Shown here piece by piece: positions 1-8,118 of a stretch of DNA of 35,563 bases. The stretch's first letter is position 1, and each line of letters starts with the position of its first letter. A program made the translations under genes and the position numbers. Where the stretch lies: IMG/VR virus record IMGVR_UViG_3300025154_000269, positions 1-35,563 of that record; one strand, given 5' to 3'. The notes beneath the pieces were generated by a model, which saw only the letters and a program-made list of their open reading frames with translations, had not been told where the DNA came from and made no database searches. This DNA comes from a virus.

Positions 1-416
1 GATACTCTAGATTGGGAGGCAGAGGAAGACAAACGAAAATATGTCTTCCCATTCAATTGCAATCCATTTTCAAATAAATAATTATAATGTGCTTTATGTT
101 CCATCACTACAGTTATGTATTCTGGAATAAACATCATATCATAAATTAATTTCTTCAACTCGATTATTCTATCTGAGTTTTCTTTAGATGATTTTGCCTT
201 TTTTAATTTATCTCTCTCAGCATACCACTCTTCAAGTTTTAATAAGTCTACTTGTTTATTTTGAATATCTCTGATGCTTCTTAATATTTGGTTGTCTGCT
301 AAAGCAATAATTTCACCATTTTCTTGTGCTTCTTCAAATGTTAAGTCAAAATTGTATTCATATTCCTTTAGGCGAGAACTTTTGAATTTCATAGTGTAGA
401 ATTGTCGATTAGGCAA
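1..416 (-). CDS. N-terminus of a putative single-subunit (YonO/RdRP-like) RNA polymerase, partial
   Basis: The gene runs off the left edge, so only about 138 N-terminal residues are visible. I start it at TTG 416, 8 nt after GGAGG; an in-frame ATG follows 8 codons later. The segment ends in GKTYFRLSSSASQSRV. A Y-x-R-x-S-x-S-x-S-R pattern like this is what I know from the N-terminal part of the QDE-1/RDR superfamily of RNA polymerases, to which the DFDGD polymerase YonO of phage SPbeta belongs. The catalytic DxDGD motif would lie off the window, so this is a family-level guess. If right, the protein would be a phage DNA-dependent RNA polymerase for later genes. It follows the GIY-YIG gene by 3 nt, suggesting co-transcription. 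Alternative: an unrelated phage protein with a chance match. Confidence 0.5.
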   Translation of the reverse strand, partial: MPNRQFYTMKFKSSRLKEYEYNFDLTFEEAQENGEIIALADNQILRSIRDIQNKQVDLLKLEEWYAERDKLKKAKSSKENSDRIIELKKLIYDMMFIPEYITVVMEHKAHYNYLFENGLQLNGKTYFRLSSSASQSRV

Positions 417-419
417 TAT

Positions 420-1103
420 CTATTCCTCCTTATCATTATCATCTATTAAACTATATCCACCATCACTATTAATTTCGTATGAATCTGGGTTAAATGTTCT
501 ATGTATATAATATCCTTCTTGATATCCTTTAATATATTTTTCATAGAATTCTACATCTATGTTAAGTTTATCGTTTATATCTGCGTTGCTCATCTTAAAA
601 TTACAATAATAATATAAATTCATATTGTCAATATAAGATTTTAAAATATATGGTTTCCATGTTATTTCTGGAAGATTGAATAAATTATTATTATCTGATT
701 TAAAATCTATATTAAATTTAGTCTTATATTTACAAATATAATGAATCTCATATATATTCATATGGTAATCTGATTCCATTTCGCAATATTCTATTTTATG
801 CACATTATTATATAAATCAAATTTCTCAGGATTTTTCCAAGTCAAATGATTATTTATATGAGCATATATTCTATTATTTATATTCGTTGTCTTCCCTACA
901 TATAATACTGTATTGTCTTTATCTAATAATTTATACAAATAAAAGTTATCGTGTTTTATATTATCCTTATTTTCATTCCTTTTTAAATTGCTACATTCTT
1001 TACATATTGAAATAACTCCGTCTTTTGTCTTTTTGTTAGTTTTAAATAAGGATATATCTTTTCTTTCACCGCATATTTTACATTTCTTTGTTTTCTTAGC
1101 CAA
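420..1103 (-). CDS. GIY-YIG nuclease with N-terminal zinc ribbon
   Basis: A 227-residue protein starting at TTG, 11 nt after GGAGG. Residues 8-37 hold two CxxC pairs (C8/C11 and C34/C37), a small zinc ribbon of the kind often fused to homing-type nucleases. Residues 54-81 hold the GIY-YIG signature: FYLYK, then LYVGKT and an arginine at about 79, which provide the nuclease active site in this family. A conserved glutamate is expected further on, and residues 110-120 are acidic. Such proteins cut DNA site-specifically and usually behave as free-standing homing or mobility genes in phages. The start overlaps the end of the upstream gene (1096-1557) by 8 nt, so translation is probably coupled. 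The target is unknown. Confidence 0.85.
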   Translation of the reverse strand: MAKKTKKCKICGERKDISLFKTNKKTKDGVISICKECSNLKRNENKDNIKHDNFYLYKLLDKDNTVLYVGKTTNINNRIYAHINNHLTWKNPEKFDLYNNVHKIEYCEMESDYHMNIYEIHYICKYKTKFNIDFKSDNNNLFNLPEITWKPYILKSYIDNMNLYYYCNFKMSNADINDKLNIDVEFYEKYIKGYQEGYYIHRTFNPDSYEINSDGGYSLIDDNDKEE

Positions 1104-1557
1104 TATTAATTATTCCTCCTACTTCTTCAAACTCTTCCAATCCCTCTGCCCACTCTAATACACTAATAGCATTATTAAATATATCTTTACTCAGCTCACC
1201 TATACTTTTATTTTTGTTCTCATAAAAATCACACCTAATAGTATTTCTTTTACTCTGCTGTCCATTTGTATTCAAATATGCCCAAGGGTTTAAATCTTGA
1301 TCATACATATAACCTTTAGGTAAACTTGGAAACATATAATCTTCTACAAAAAATATGTAACTACTTGAATATTCATCTGCGTAATGACCGCTACAGCAAA
1401 AGCGAGTCCTATATCCCTTTCTATTCAACTCGGCAATCACTGGTAAAAATAATTCATCAATTTCTACTATATCTCCATAGCACTCTTTAACTTTACACGT
1501 ATTATTCTTTATTGTTTTCTGATTATAAACTTTGTAACAATTCAAACATAAAAGCAT
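1096..1557 (-). CDS. Unknown phage protein with zinc-ribbon start and CCSGH motif
   Basis: A 153-residue protein with GGAGG 7 nt before ATG. The N-terminus (LLCLNCYKVYNQ) and a second cysteine pair (CKVKEC) look like a zinc ribbon; CNNCYKV recurs in the miniprotein at 28,600. A central GYRTRFCCSGH segment followed by aromatic residues suggests a folded domain with a possible second metal site. I do not recognise a function. It overlaps the GIY-YIG gene downstream, and a 10-bp inverted repeat lies between it and the next upstream gene. Probably cytoplasmic; no membrane segment is visible. Confidence 0.75.
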   Translation of the reverse strand: MLLCLNCYKVYNQKTIKNNTCKVKECYGDIVEIDELFLPVIAELNRKGYRTRFCCSGHYADEYSSSYIFFVEDYMFPSLPKGYMYDQDLNPWAYLNTNGQQSKRNTIRCDFYENKNKSIGELSKDIFNNAISVLEWAEGLEEFEEVGGIINIG

Positions 1558-1581
1558 TATAATTCCTCCTATTTATTATTT

Positions 1582-1622
1582 CCAACCAACGCATCATATC
1601 AGCATTTAGCAACGTTGGTTGG
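1582..1622 (-). promoter_or_regulatory. Intergenic inverted repeat before the CCSGH gene
   Basis: A perfect 10-bp stem (1582-1591 with 1613-1622) encloses a 21-nt loop. Read on the minus strand, the loop contains TGATATGATG, an extended -10-like string. It lies between two genes, about 25 nt before the ribosome binding site of 1096-1557. This matches the layout of the stem-loop family in the right arm. No T-tract follows on the minus strand, so a terminator is unlikely. Confidence 0.5.
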
Positions 1623-1655
1623 TTTTCTAAATTACGTTAAAACTCACCTTTGAAT

Positions 1656-1880
1656 CTAATTAGAAACAGCTAATATAAACATAATAAATATAAGAATTAT
1701 CACACTTACAATGATACTTTCACTCGCTGATAAAGGAGTATTATTTACTTTATTTATATTATTATATGTATTGTAAGCATTATTTTTCTTCTTTTGCCTA
1801 TAATAATCGTTTACAGAGTGACTTACTGCTTTAGCAATTACTCTATTCATAGAGCCGTAATTTCTTGGTCTCATTTGCAT
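1656..1880 (-). CDS. Small single-pass membrane protein
   Basis: A 74-residue protein with GGAGG exactly 10 nt before ATG. The first 50 residues are basic and polar (RQKKKN, several Asn/Tyr). The last 20 form one hydrophobic segment (IIVSVIILIFIMFILAV) that ends the protein, giving a C-terminal tail anchor. The positive charge before the segment predicts a cytoplasmic N-terminus. No family recognised. It starts a run of tightly spaced leftward genes. Confidence 0.7.
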   Translation of the reverse strand: MQMRPRNYGSMNRVIAKAVSHSVNDYYRQKKKNNAYNTYNNINKVNNTPLSASESIIVSVIILIFIMFILAVSN

Positions 1881-1882
1881 CT

Positions 1883-2149
1883 TTATAAACCCTCCTCTAT
1901 TTTTCTTTCATTCTTCCCATGCCATAAATATCTTTTAACCTCACCCTGAAACCAAATTTGATTTATAAATGGTTCATCTGAATATTTTGCACAAAAATGA
2001 TAATAATGATTATCTCTTTTATCCAACCAATAGAAGTGAGGCCATTTGCATTGAAATATTTCTAACCATGCACCACGTTTATGTATTTTTGTTTTAGTTG
2101 GATTTAATATGAATTGTTTCCATGCTCCTAATAGACAATTGCTATGCAT
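1883..2149 (-). CDS. Unknown small Trp/His-rich phage protein
   Basis: An 88-residue protein rich in W, H and Y (for example HFYWLDKRDNHYYHFC). AAAGGGG serves as ribosome binding site and the stop is 2 nt from the next gene's ATG at 1880. It has no membrane segment and no catalytic motif I can name. Tight spacing suggests co-transcription with 1656-1880. Function unknown. Confidence 0.65.
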   Translation of the reverse strand: MHSNCLLGAWKQFILNPTKTKIHKRGAWLEIFQCKWPHFYWLDKRDNHYYHFCAKYSDEPFINQIWFQGEVKRYLWHGKNERKIEEGL

Positions 2150-2171
2150 GATATCTTTTTACCCCTTTTTC

Positions 2172-2315
2172 TTAATCAATCTCTTTACATTTTACAGCAT
2201 TCAACTTATTATATTTAGCACAATCTTCGCAATAATAATTTCCACTATCTAAATCTGTCCATATTTCTTCTATATTTATAATTTCTTCCTTACAAATAGA
2301 ACAACTTTCACTCAC
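2172..2315 (-). CDS. Zinc-ribbon miniprotein
   Basis: A 47-residue protein beginning SESCSICKEE and containing CSIC then CEDC, a classic CxxC...CxxC zinc ribbon. I prefer the GTG at 2315 because a perfect AAGGAGG, overlapping the upstream stop, lies 14 nt before it. A longer form from ATG 2363 (63 residues, GGAGG 12 nt upstream) would overlap the upstream gene and is also possible. Likely a small DNA-, RNA- or protein-binding adaptor; partner unknown. Confidence 0.65.
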   Translation of the reverse strand: MSESCSICKEEIINIEEIWTDLDSGNYYCEDCAKYNKLNAVKCKEID

Positions 2316-2334
2316 TAAATCATCCTCTACCTCC

Positions 2335-2730
2335 TTATGAGACAATACTTTTTGCATCTTCATTGTGAATTAGTTCCTCCAAAATCTTAAAATCAGTATA
2401 ATCTTCAAGATATATCTCGACAAATTCTCCAACTAAACCAAATAATTTACTCTCTAATTGCATACTCCCTACACAATATCCCTCTACTTTTTGTTCATTA
2501 GTTCTACACATGTGTAAACAGCCCATACCATTAAATTCAATATTATTTGCTCTTCCTAAAACTCTTACTAATTTATTGTTAATGTTTTTACCATTAAAAA
2601 TATTATCTAGAATGTTTGTTAATGATGTTCCAGAATTATCAGAAGAAGATGTGATAATATAATTAATTCTATTATTTATTGATGGAATGTCTGAGATAGT
2701 AAGTTTACCTTGGAAATGATATTTTCTCAT
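2335..2730 (-). CDS. Unknown phage protein
   Basis: A 131-residue soluble protein with AAAGAGG before ATG. It has alternating beta-like segments (KLTISDIP, NKLVRVLGRANNIEF, GEFVEIYLEDYTDF) and a cysteine-containing GMGCLHMCR stretch. I see no family motif. Its end carries the ribosome binding site of the zinc-ribbon gene downstream, so the two are probably translationally coupled. Confidence 0.65.
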   Translation of the reverse strand: MRKYHFQGKLTISDIPSINNRINYIITSSSDNSGTSLTNILDNIFNGKNINNKLVRVLGRANNIEFNGMGCLHMCRTNEQKVEGYCVGSMQLESKLFGLVGEFVEIYLEDYTDFKILEELIHNEDAKSIVS

Positions 2731-2765
2731 TTTATTTACCTCTTTCTATTTCATTATATTTTTTA

Positions 2766-3787
2766 TTAATCAGTTATTTCTACTTTATATTTCATTAGAG
2801 AATTGTATACATTTTCTGGTATTAAATCATAATACTTTTTAGCTATTTCTTTTATCAAATTTTCTTTGTAATCTTTGTATTTATTAAATGCTAGTTTTGG
2901 AGTGGCATAGGTTCCTAGTTTTTTCTGAGTTCCAGTACCGTCACTGCATGAAGCTTGATATCTTCCGTTAGATTGTAAAATACACCTATTGGAAACTTTC
3001 CTCTATCATTTTGGTGTTTTACAAATAATACGTTTATATCACTAGGTACAAAACAACACATATTAGGACTGTATAATTTATTACCTTTAATTAATATATC
3101 TTTATCAAGATGTATTTTTTGCCCATCAATTTTATAAAAGTTTTCTTTATACCACATAGCGAAATTTTGAAAGTTTAACCATTCATCACAGACTGTGCAT
3201 CCTATGTACGTTGGTCTATCCTCTTGTTTATTTTTATCATAACATCTTTGTATCATATTTCTCCATGTATAATATGCACTTTCGTAATTGACACAATTAT
3301 ATTCTCCAGTTCCCATATAAGAATTTCCTAATCCTAAATTTGTTGGATTTCTTACATCTCCACTTTTAAAACTACCATATGTACAATTTTTTATATGTCC
3401 ATTATCAAAACGTACAATTGTGTTTTTGTAATTTATATAATCTATTATTGTCATCTTGCAACCAGATCTACTAATAATTGATTCTCCTACTCTTTTATCT
3501 TTATTATTATTTATTTTTGTTTCATTTGCCTTTTTCTTACCATACAACATAGTGGCACATCTTTGACAATAATATTTTTCATCATCTCTAACAGATTTTT
3601 TATAATCACACCATCTTATTTCTTTTAATATAAGATTTTTACAATCGATATTATCACATGTAACTTCTACTCCAACAATAGAACCATTTGGCAAATCTTC
3701 TACTTTAACTTCAAATTCATCTTTCCATTGGGTAAAGATATAACCTCTATCTTCGTACCACTTTTTGTTTTTAGGATTCCATTTCAT
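2766..3787 (-). pseudogene. HNH/AP2-type homing endonuclease, frameshifted near its C-terminus
   Basis: The first 270 residues read cleanly. Cysteine pairs near residues 44-49 and 74-77 resemble a zinc site. The WRNMIQRCYD and CTVCDEWLNFQNFAMWY segments followed by LDKDILIKGNKLYSP are typical of phage HNH homing endonucleases. The frame then stops prematurely at 2915. Shifting frame at about 2970-2978, beside an AAAA/TTTT run, restores a typical AP2-like DNA-binding tail (NGRYQASCSDGTGTQKKLG and onward) that ends at TAA 2766-2768. So this is either a decayed gene or a homopolymer sequencing error. The ATG at 3787 also lacks a nearby ribosome binding site. A roughly 320-nt non-coding stretch precedes it. 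Confidence 0.75.
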
Positions 3788-4106
3788 AATTACAGTTTTA
3801 GTTAATAACGTTTTTAAAACCTCTTTCTATTATTAAATTTATATTTGTACCATATGTAGTTTTTATATTTTTAACTTGTAGTCAATATACTGATTTTAGG
3901 TGTTATTTGTAATAATTACAATAAAGTCTCTAAACCCTACTGTCATAAGGGATACAGGGATTATCTTACATCAATTATGTGCCATAATATCGACTCTATT
4001 TGCCTCGCTAAATTGACATAGGTAAGATTGTGTCAAATAGATTTTTTAAACGCTTAGAAGGATAATTTTATGATTTTTTGGATTGTTATGTCTTAATATA
4101 ATTATT
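3788..4106. other. Intergenic stretch with short dyads upstream of the HNH gene
   Basis: No credible gene in 319 nt. On the minus strand I see a TTGAC/GTCAA dyad (about 4010-4040) and a CCCTGT...ACTGTC/AGGG region (about 3935-3960). More G and C is present here than in neighbouring spacers. It may hold the HNH gene's leader or the remnant of a mobile element, but nothing is diagnostic. Confidence 0.35.
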
Positions 4107-4505
4107 TTATTTTTCACTTTCCATAATATCTTTTAATTTTTGTTTCTCTTTTTCTTTCTTCTGTCGAAGTTTCAATTCTTTAAGTTGTTCATTTTTTCCT
4201 TTAATCTGAAAGCGAAGGAGTTTGTGTACTTTATGTATATCAATTTCATTGAACCTTATAACTGCCTCAGTGCAAGTATCGCTACTGATATATTCCCATA
4301 CTTTAATATTATCTTGTTCACATTTTGACATAAAAGATTTGGAACTTGATCCAGTTGGAAAATATATTGAGAGAGTAGATGAATCGTGGCGATAAATTTC
4401 TGTATTGTAGTGGCCTTTTAGGTAGTTATCATCTTTGTTTTTGCTTTTTGTATTGTCTGTGTTTAAGGTATGATAGACAAAATATGTTCCAATATATTTA
4501 AGAAT
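4107..4505 (-). CDS. Unknown protein with ATT start and charged C-terminal helix
   Basis: The first in-frame ATG (4331) has no ribosome binding site and lies in the middle of an open frame of coding character. The frame extends back to a TAA at 4506-4508. Immediately after that stop comes ATT at 4505-4503, exactly 10 nt from a perfect GGAGG (4516-4520), the spacing seen for the ATG genes at 5710 and 1880. I therefore call a 132-residue protein beginning (M)LKYIGTYFVYH and ending in a highly charged, probably coiled-coil helix (ELKLRQKKEKEKQKLKD). Function unknown. It follows 4541-4870 by 35 nt. Confidence 0.65.
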   Translation of the reverse strand: MLKYIGTYFVYHTLNTDNTKSKNKDDNYLKGHYNTEIYRHDSSTLSIYFPTGSSSKSFMSKCEQDNIKVWEYISSDTCTEAVIRFNEIDIHKVHKLLRFQIKGKNEQLKELKLRQKKEKEKQKLKDIMESEK

Positions 4506-4540
4506 TTATTTTTCACCTCCTTTGTATCAATATATAACTA

Positions 4541-4870
4541 TTATAAATTTTTATAAAACTCACTTTCATGCTCAATAAATCCATTATTACTATCCAAAAT
4601 ATTAACTCCCTGTCTATATCCATATTTTAATATAATATCTTTACCTATATTCCATGCTATATTTATACTCTCTTCTCCCATTCCATCGTCATGAATAAGA
4701 AATCTTAATCGATTATCCTCTGGAATTAAATGAATTTCTGTAAAATATTTTTGCATTCTTAGACCATTACTACTACAATCCCATAATTCATATCCTTTAC
4801 TTTTAAACACTTTTATTAGTTCTTTTACTTCTGGAAGAGTTTCTAAATTTTTGTAATCTCTATGAAACAT
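4541..4870 (-). CDS. Unknown small phage protein
   Basis: A 109-residue soluble protein with AGAAGG 8-9 nt before ATG. It mixes helix and strand: an N-terminal helix (LPEVKELIKVFKSKGYELWDCS), a strand pair (YFTEIHLIPEDNRLRFLIHDDG) and a C-terminal helix. The arrangement resembles small alpha/beta phage early proteins. No family assigned. It lies between the zinc-finger gene upstream and the ATT-start gene downstream. Confidence 0.65.
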   Translation of the reverse strand: MFHRDYKNLETLPEVKELIKVFKSKGYELWDCSSNGLRMQKYFTEIHLIPEDNRLRFLIHDDGMGEESINIAWNIGKDIILKYGYRQGVNILDSNNGFIEHESEFYKNL

Positions 4871-4902
4871 TTTTATTTCCTTCTTTCTATTATTTTAATA
4901 AC

Positions 4903-5070
4903 TTAATATGTATCATAACTATACATTAATTTCTTATTATCACATTCTTCACAAACTAAATGAACCCAATGTTCTGTGTAACTATCATCATACCACATAT
5001 TGAATTTCTCAGTATGTTCAATTGAAGTATTATTACTATGACAATTTTTACACTCAATATGAAAACCTAT
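4903..5070 (-). CDS. Zinc-finger miniprotein, start uncertain (ATA or leaderless GTG)
   Basis: The protein has CKNC and CEEC pairs about 26 residues apart, a zinc ribbon, with a tryptophan-rich middle. The longest reading starts at GTG 5097, but that codon falls at the predicted transcription start of the promoter at 5104-5132 and would put a perfect AAAAGGAGGTGAG inside the gene. With that Shine-Dalgarno in use, the first ATN codon in frame is ATA 5070-5068 (14 nt spacing), giving 55 residues starting (M)GFHIECKNC. A leaderless GTG start (64 residues) is the alternative. Function unknown. Confidence 0.55.
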   Translation of the reverse strand: MGFHIECKNCHSNNTSIEHTEKFNMWYDDSYTEHWVHLVCEECDNKKLMYSYDTY

Positions 5071-5103
5071 ATCAACTAATCTCACCTCCTTTTCCACTTA
5101 ATT

Positions 5104-5132
5104 ATTATAACATTATTTTCACAATATGTCAA
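5104..5132 (-). promoter_or_regulatory. Consensus sigma-A promoter
   Basis: Minus-strand TTGACA (5127-5132) and TATAAT (5104-5109) are separated by exactly 17 nt. Predicted initiation is near 5097, at the edge of the zinc-finger gene. It probably drives the leftward run 5070 to about 2172. Confidence 0.85.
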
Positions 5133-5170
5133 ATATTTATTTATTACTTTATAGTTTATTGCTTATTACT

Positions 5171-5413
5171 TTACCTCCCTTCTCTAAGTAACTTATCCAA
5201 ATACTCAATTGTATCAAATAAATCCTCTAATATATTTCCCTTCTCTGTATCAACCGAAATATATCCGTATTTATTACATATATCAGAGAATTCACAATAA
5301 TTTGGATCGTTTTCTTTACATTCCATGCATTTATTAGGGTTTTCTTCATCTTCTAGGTCTTGAGAGAATAGTAATTGTTTGAGTTTTGTTAATTGATTTG
5401 TGGTTAATATCAT
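5171..5413 (-). CDS. Unknown small protein with cysteine cluster
   Basis: An 80-residue acidic protein; AAGGAG lies 10 nt before ATG. The centre has CMECKENDPNYCEFSDIC, four cysteines that could bind a metal. It is flanked by a helical N-terminus (LTKLKQLLFSQDLEDE) and a helical C-terminus (LFDTIEYLDKLLREG). Function unknown. It is the last gene of the leftward group that begins at 6318. Confidence 0.65.
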   Translation of the reverse strand: MILTTNQLTKLKQLLFSQDLEDEENPNKCMECKENDPNYCEFSDICNKYGYISVDTEKGNILEDLFDTIEYLDKLLREGR

Positions 5414-5428
5414 TAATCATTTACTCCT

Positions 5429-5710
5429 TCACATCGTTGAATTATACAAATCTTTCATTTCATCTTTCAAAGACTCATAACCATATTTATAATCCAATCT
5501 AGGAAATATAGTTACTGAGCGTTTCCATTTCATATGTTCTACTATTAAGATGATTTCATGCCCTATACTGTATCCTTCTTTATCTAGTTTATCATATTGA
5601 CTTACTATAAATTTAGGAGGAGAATCTGTGTCGTGACCATATTCTTGTTTACATATTTTATTTACTGCATATTGAATAGAATCTATGATGTTTATGTGTT
5701 CTAATTTCAT
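5429..5710 (-). CDS. Unknown small phage protein
   Basis: A 93-residue protein with GGAGG exactly 10 nt before ATG. Its ATG overlaps the stop of the membrane protein gene upstream (ATGA), so translation is coupled. Residues 30-70 have alternating hydrophobics suggesting a small beta sheet (FIVSQYD, GHEIILIVEHM, RSVTIFP). No motif recognised. Confidence 0.65.
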   Translation of the reverse strand: MKLEHINIIDSIQYAVNKICKQEYGHDTDSPPKFIVSQYDKLDKEGYSIGHEIILIVEHMKWKRSVTIFPRLDYKYGYESLKDEMKDLYNSTM

Positions 5711-6318
5711 TTTGTTTTCACCTCCTTAAAATCACTCTCAACAATCCTAATCACCTTATAATCAAATATGCCCATAATAAACTGTGCAAATATCTGTAAT
5801 CCAATTAATATATCAATACTTACCTCTAATTTTATTACTACAATTGCCAATGTTGCTCCCATGATCTGAGCTATTGATACTAGATAACTTTCTTGTGTTT
5901 GATAATTTGTTAACTCCTCTCCTTGCCATATCTTATTAATATTACTTCTCATAATACACATCCATATAGCTGAACTTGTGGAATTCAAAATAGCAATTCC
6001 GAAAAATCTAATTTGAATATTATTCATTCCATATATTGATACAAATAAGAATCCTAAAACATCTAGAATAATGATTAATAAGAAGAATTTTTGTAATAAT
6101 TCTCTATTCTTTTGCTTCTTTAATATGTAATTTATAAGAAATATTGTGATAATTCCTACCCAATTCACTATAGAATATATGTATGTGGATACTTTTTGCA
6201 TGAAATATATGTTTATAGTAGGAGTTGTTAGTGCAAATAGTAGACAATTGGTGAATACGCCAGTGTAGAGGTATAATTTTATGTTTTTTAGGTTGTGGGT
6301 ATGGTTGATGTGAGTAAT
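5707..6318 (-). CDS. Multi-pass membrane protein with ATT start
   Basis: The frame has five or more hydrophobic segments and resembles part of an MFS-type transporter. The first ATG (6201) has no ribosome binding site and cuts into the first hydrophobic segment (VFTNCLLFALTTPTINIYF). The frame stays open back to a perfect GGAGG at 6329-6333, and ATT 6318-6316 is the only ATN at a sensible distance: exactly 10 nt, the same geometry as the ATT gene at 4505. The protein is then 203 residues, beginning (M)THINHTHNLKNIKLYLYTGVF. A sigma-A promoter at 6432-6460 gives a leader of roughly 110 nt. Role unknown; half the length of a full MFS carrier. Confidence 0.7.
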   Translation of the reverse strand: MTHINHTHNLKNIKLYLYTGVFTNCLLFALTTPTINIYFMQKVSTYIYSIVNWVGIITIFLINYILKKQKNRELLQKFFLLIIILDVLGFLFVSIYGMNNIQIRFFGIAILNSTSSAIWMCIMRSNINKIWQGEELTNYQTQESYLVSIAQIMGATLAIVVIKLEVSIDILIGLQIFAQFIMGIFDYKVIRIVESDFKEVKTK

Positions 6319-6431
6319 ATTTTTATCACCTCCTTTGTTTATTTTATTGTTGGATTTTGAGGAAGGTGGGGTTATATTTTAGTGTTGTTTGCTGAATGTG
6401 TAAAATATGCCGCCCAGTCCCTCTTGTATAT
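6319..6431 (-). promoter_or_regulatory. Leader of the membrane-protein operon
   Basis: About 110 nt between the promoter and the ATT start. Read on the minus strand it begins with G-rich sequence (GAGGGACTGGGCGGC) and then becomes nearly G-free with CCCCACC and TTCCTC. The 5' G-rich block could pair with the later C-rich block (GAGGGA with TTCCTC), leaving room for an attenuation-like switch. This is inference only. Confidence 0.35.
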
Positions 6432-6460
6432 AGTATAACATTTTAATATCTCCATGTCAA
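6432..6460 (-). promoter_or_regulatory. Consensus sigma-A promoter
   Basis: Minus-strand TTGACA (6455-6460), 17-nt spacer, TATACT (6432-6437). It lies directly downstream of the helicase gene and reads into the membrane-protein leader. Confidence 0.85.
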
Positions 6461-6497
6461 GAATATTTATATTATAATTCAATAAAATAATTTAAAT

Positions 6498-8117
6498 TTA
6501 TCTCTTCTTAATAATCCAACTAATTTTATTTGCTTTCACAACCGTATGAACATCAAACTTAGTTCTTAATACCTTACCATTAGCCCACCATTCCTTCTTT
6601 AACCAATCTAATTGTTTTTGAGTTGCAGGTTCATATTTCCACTTTGCTTTTCTATCTAAGAATGTACTATACTTTCTTGATGCATATTTTTCTGCTTCCT
6701 CAATTAGATTAATTAAATTATCATCTTCAGATATGTAATCCTTTGTATTAATTCTATTTGTGGTATCAACCATGTACAATTCAAATATATTCTCCTGTAG
6801 ATTCTTATAGATTGTATAATGTAAATCAGAAGTAATAGATAATGCAAATATTTCATTATCACACCGATACCAATTGAAATACGCTTCGCTAAAATATTCA
6901 CTCATATTAGTCTTAAATAATTTTAATTCTTCAGCAATTAATGCTAATCTCTCAATTTCTTTTTGCTTTGCTAATTCTTCTCTTTCTAACTTTTCTGCTT
7001 TATTCTTTTCCTCACGTTCAATTGCTTCAGTTAATGTTTCTTGATCTTTAATCTCTACACCAAATATATCTGTCATTGTCATTAAATCATGCTTTCGCAC
7101 TATATCAACAACATCAATTATTAAGCAATTAGATTTACTTTCTGATGTTCTGAGTCCCCTTCCTAAACACTGTACGTAGAGTATTTTACTCTTGGTCGGA
7201 CGAGCAAATATAAGTGCTGTGACGTTTTCATTATCATAACCAATTGTAAGTATTCCACAATTTACAATGACTGGAAGCTCTCCATTATTAAATCTATCCA
7301 TAACTTTTTCTCTTCTAGAATCTTCAATGGTAGAATCAATATAATCACAAAGAATTCCATTGTCATTAAATGTTTGAGAAATATCTCTAGCATGAGCAAT
7401 ACCTGATGCAAATACAATAGTTGACTTTCTATCTGAAGCGTGTTTAATATAAGCCTCAACTATAATTTCATTTCTATTATCTGTATTTACCGCATCTTCC
7501 AACTGTCTCTGATTAAATTCTCCTGCTATTGTTTTTACATTTGATAAATCAGTTCCAGAATAAACATAAATTGCTTTAGGTTCACAAAGATAGTTATTTT
7601 TAATCATTTCTAATATTGGTTTTTGATAAATGATTCCATTGAATACTTTCTTCATTTCTAAATTCCACGGAGTAGCACTGAGACCAATTGCCTTTATATT
7701 AGGATTTAACTTATCTAGTATTTTTCTTATTTGTCCACAGGCAGCATGAGCTTCATCAAATATCACTAATTCAAAATCTCCATGCTCAGACATTTGTTCA
7801 AGTCTAGTAGATTTAGAATGTGTTAACGATTGTCTGGACGCAACAACAATACGGTTGCCGATTTCATTCAATGACGCTTGAACAGAACCAATATCTAAAT
7901 CAGGATTAGTATTAAGTAATTTCTCGATAGTCTGCTCTCTTAAAATTGTTGATTGGATAACCAAAAGTACACGACCAACAGTATTATTTGCTATTGCAGA
8001 CATTATGATGGTTTTTCCTGAAGCTGTTGGCAAGGATATGATTCCACTTTCTCCTTCTTTAAGATTGTTTACTGCTTCTACACTTTCTAATTGATATGGT
8101 CTTAATTCATATGCCAT
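6498..8117 (-). CDS. SF2 DEAH-type helicase
   Basis: A 539-residue ATP-dependent nucleic-acid helicase starting at MAYELRPYQ; ATG follows the upstream stop by 1 nt (TAAAATG). Motifs in order: a Q-motif-like LRPYQ (5-9), Walker A PTASGKT (30-36), Walker B DEAH (121-124), SATP (147-150), and the motif V/VI region ending QCLGRGLR (316-323) with the expected arginine finger. The C-terminal third is charged and helical, then closes with a small TQKQLDWLKKEWW domain common at the end of phage helicases. It is related to the restriction-subunit/XPB-like SF2 helicases used in phage replication or recombination. The cluster 9851-6498 (small protein, HTH protein, small protein, helicase) looks like a replication module next to the repeat cluster at 9.9-10.0 kb. 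Confidence 0.93.
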   Translation of the reverse strand: MAYELRPYQLESVEAVNNLKEGESGIISLPTASGKTIIMSAIANNTVGRVLLVIQSTILREQTIEKLLNTNPDLDIGSVQASLNEIGNRIVVASRQSLTHSKSTRLEQMSEHGDFELVIFDEAHAACGQIRKILDKLNPNIKAIGLSATPWNLEMKKVFNGIIYQKPILEMIKNNYLCEPKAIYVYSGTDLSNVKTIAGEFNQRQLEDAVNTDNRNEIIVEAYIKHASDRKSTIVFASGIAHARDISQTFNDNGILCDYIDSTIEDSRREKVMDRFNNGELPVIVNCGILTIGYDNENVTALIFARPTKSKILYVQCLGRGLRTSESKSNCLIIDVVDIVRKHDLMTMTDIFGVEIKDQETLTEAIEREEKNKAEKLEREELAKQKEIERLALIAEELKLFKTNMSEYFSEAYFNWYRCDNEIFALSITSDLHYTIYKNLQENIFELYMVDTTNRINTKDYISEDDNLINLIEEAEKYASRKYSTFLDRKAKWKYEPATQKQLDWLKKEWWANGKVLRTKFDVHTVVKANKISWIIKKR

Positions 8118-8118
8118 T

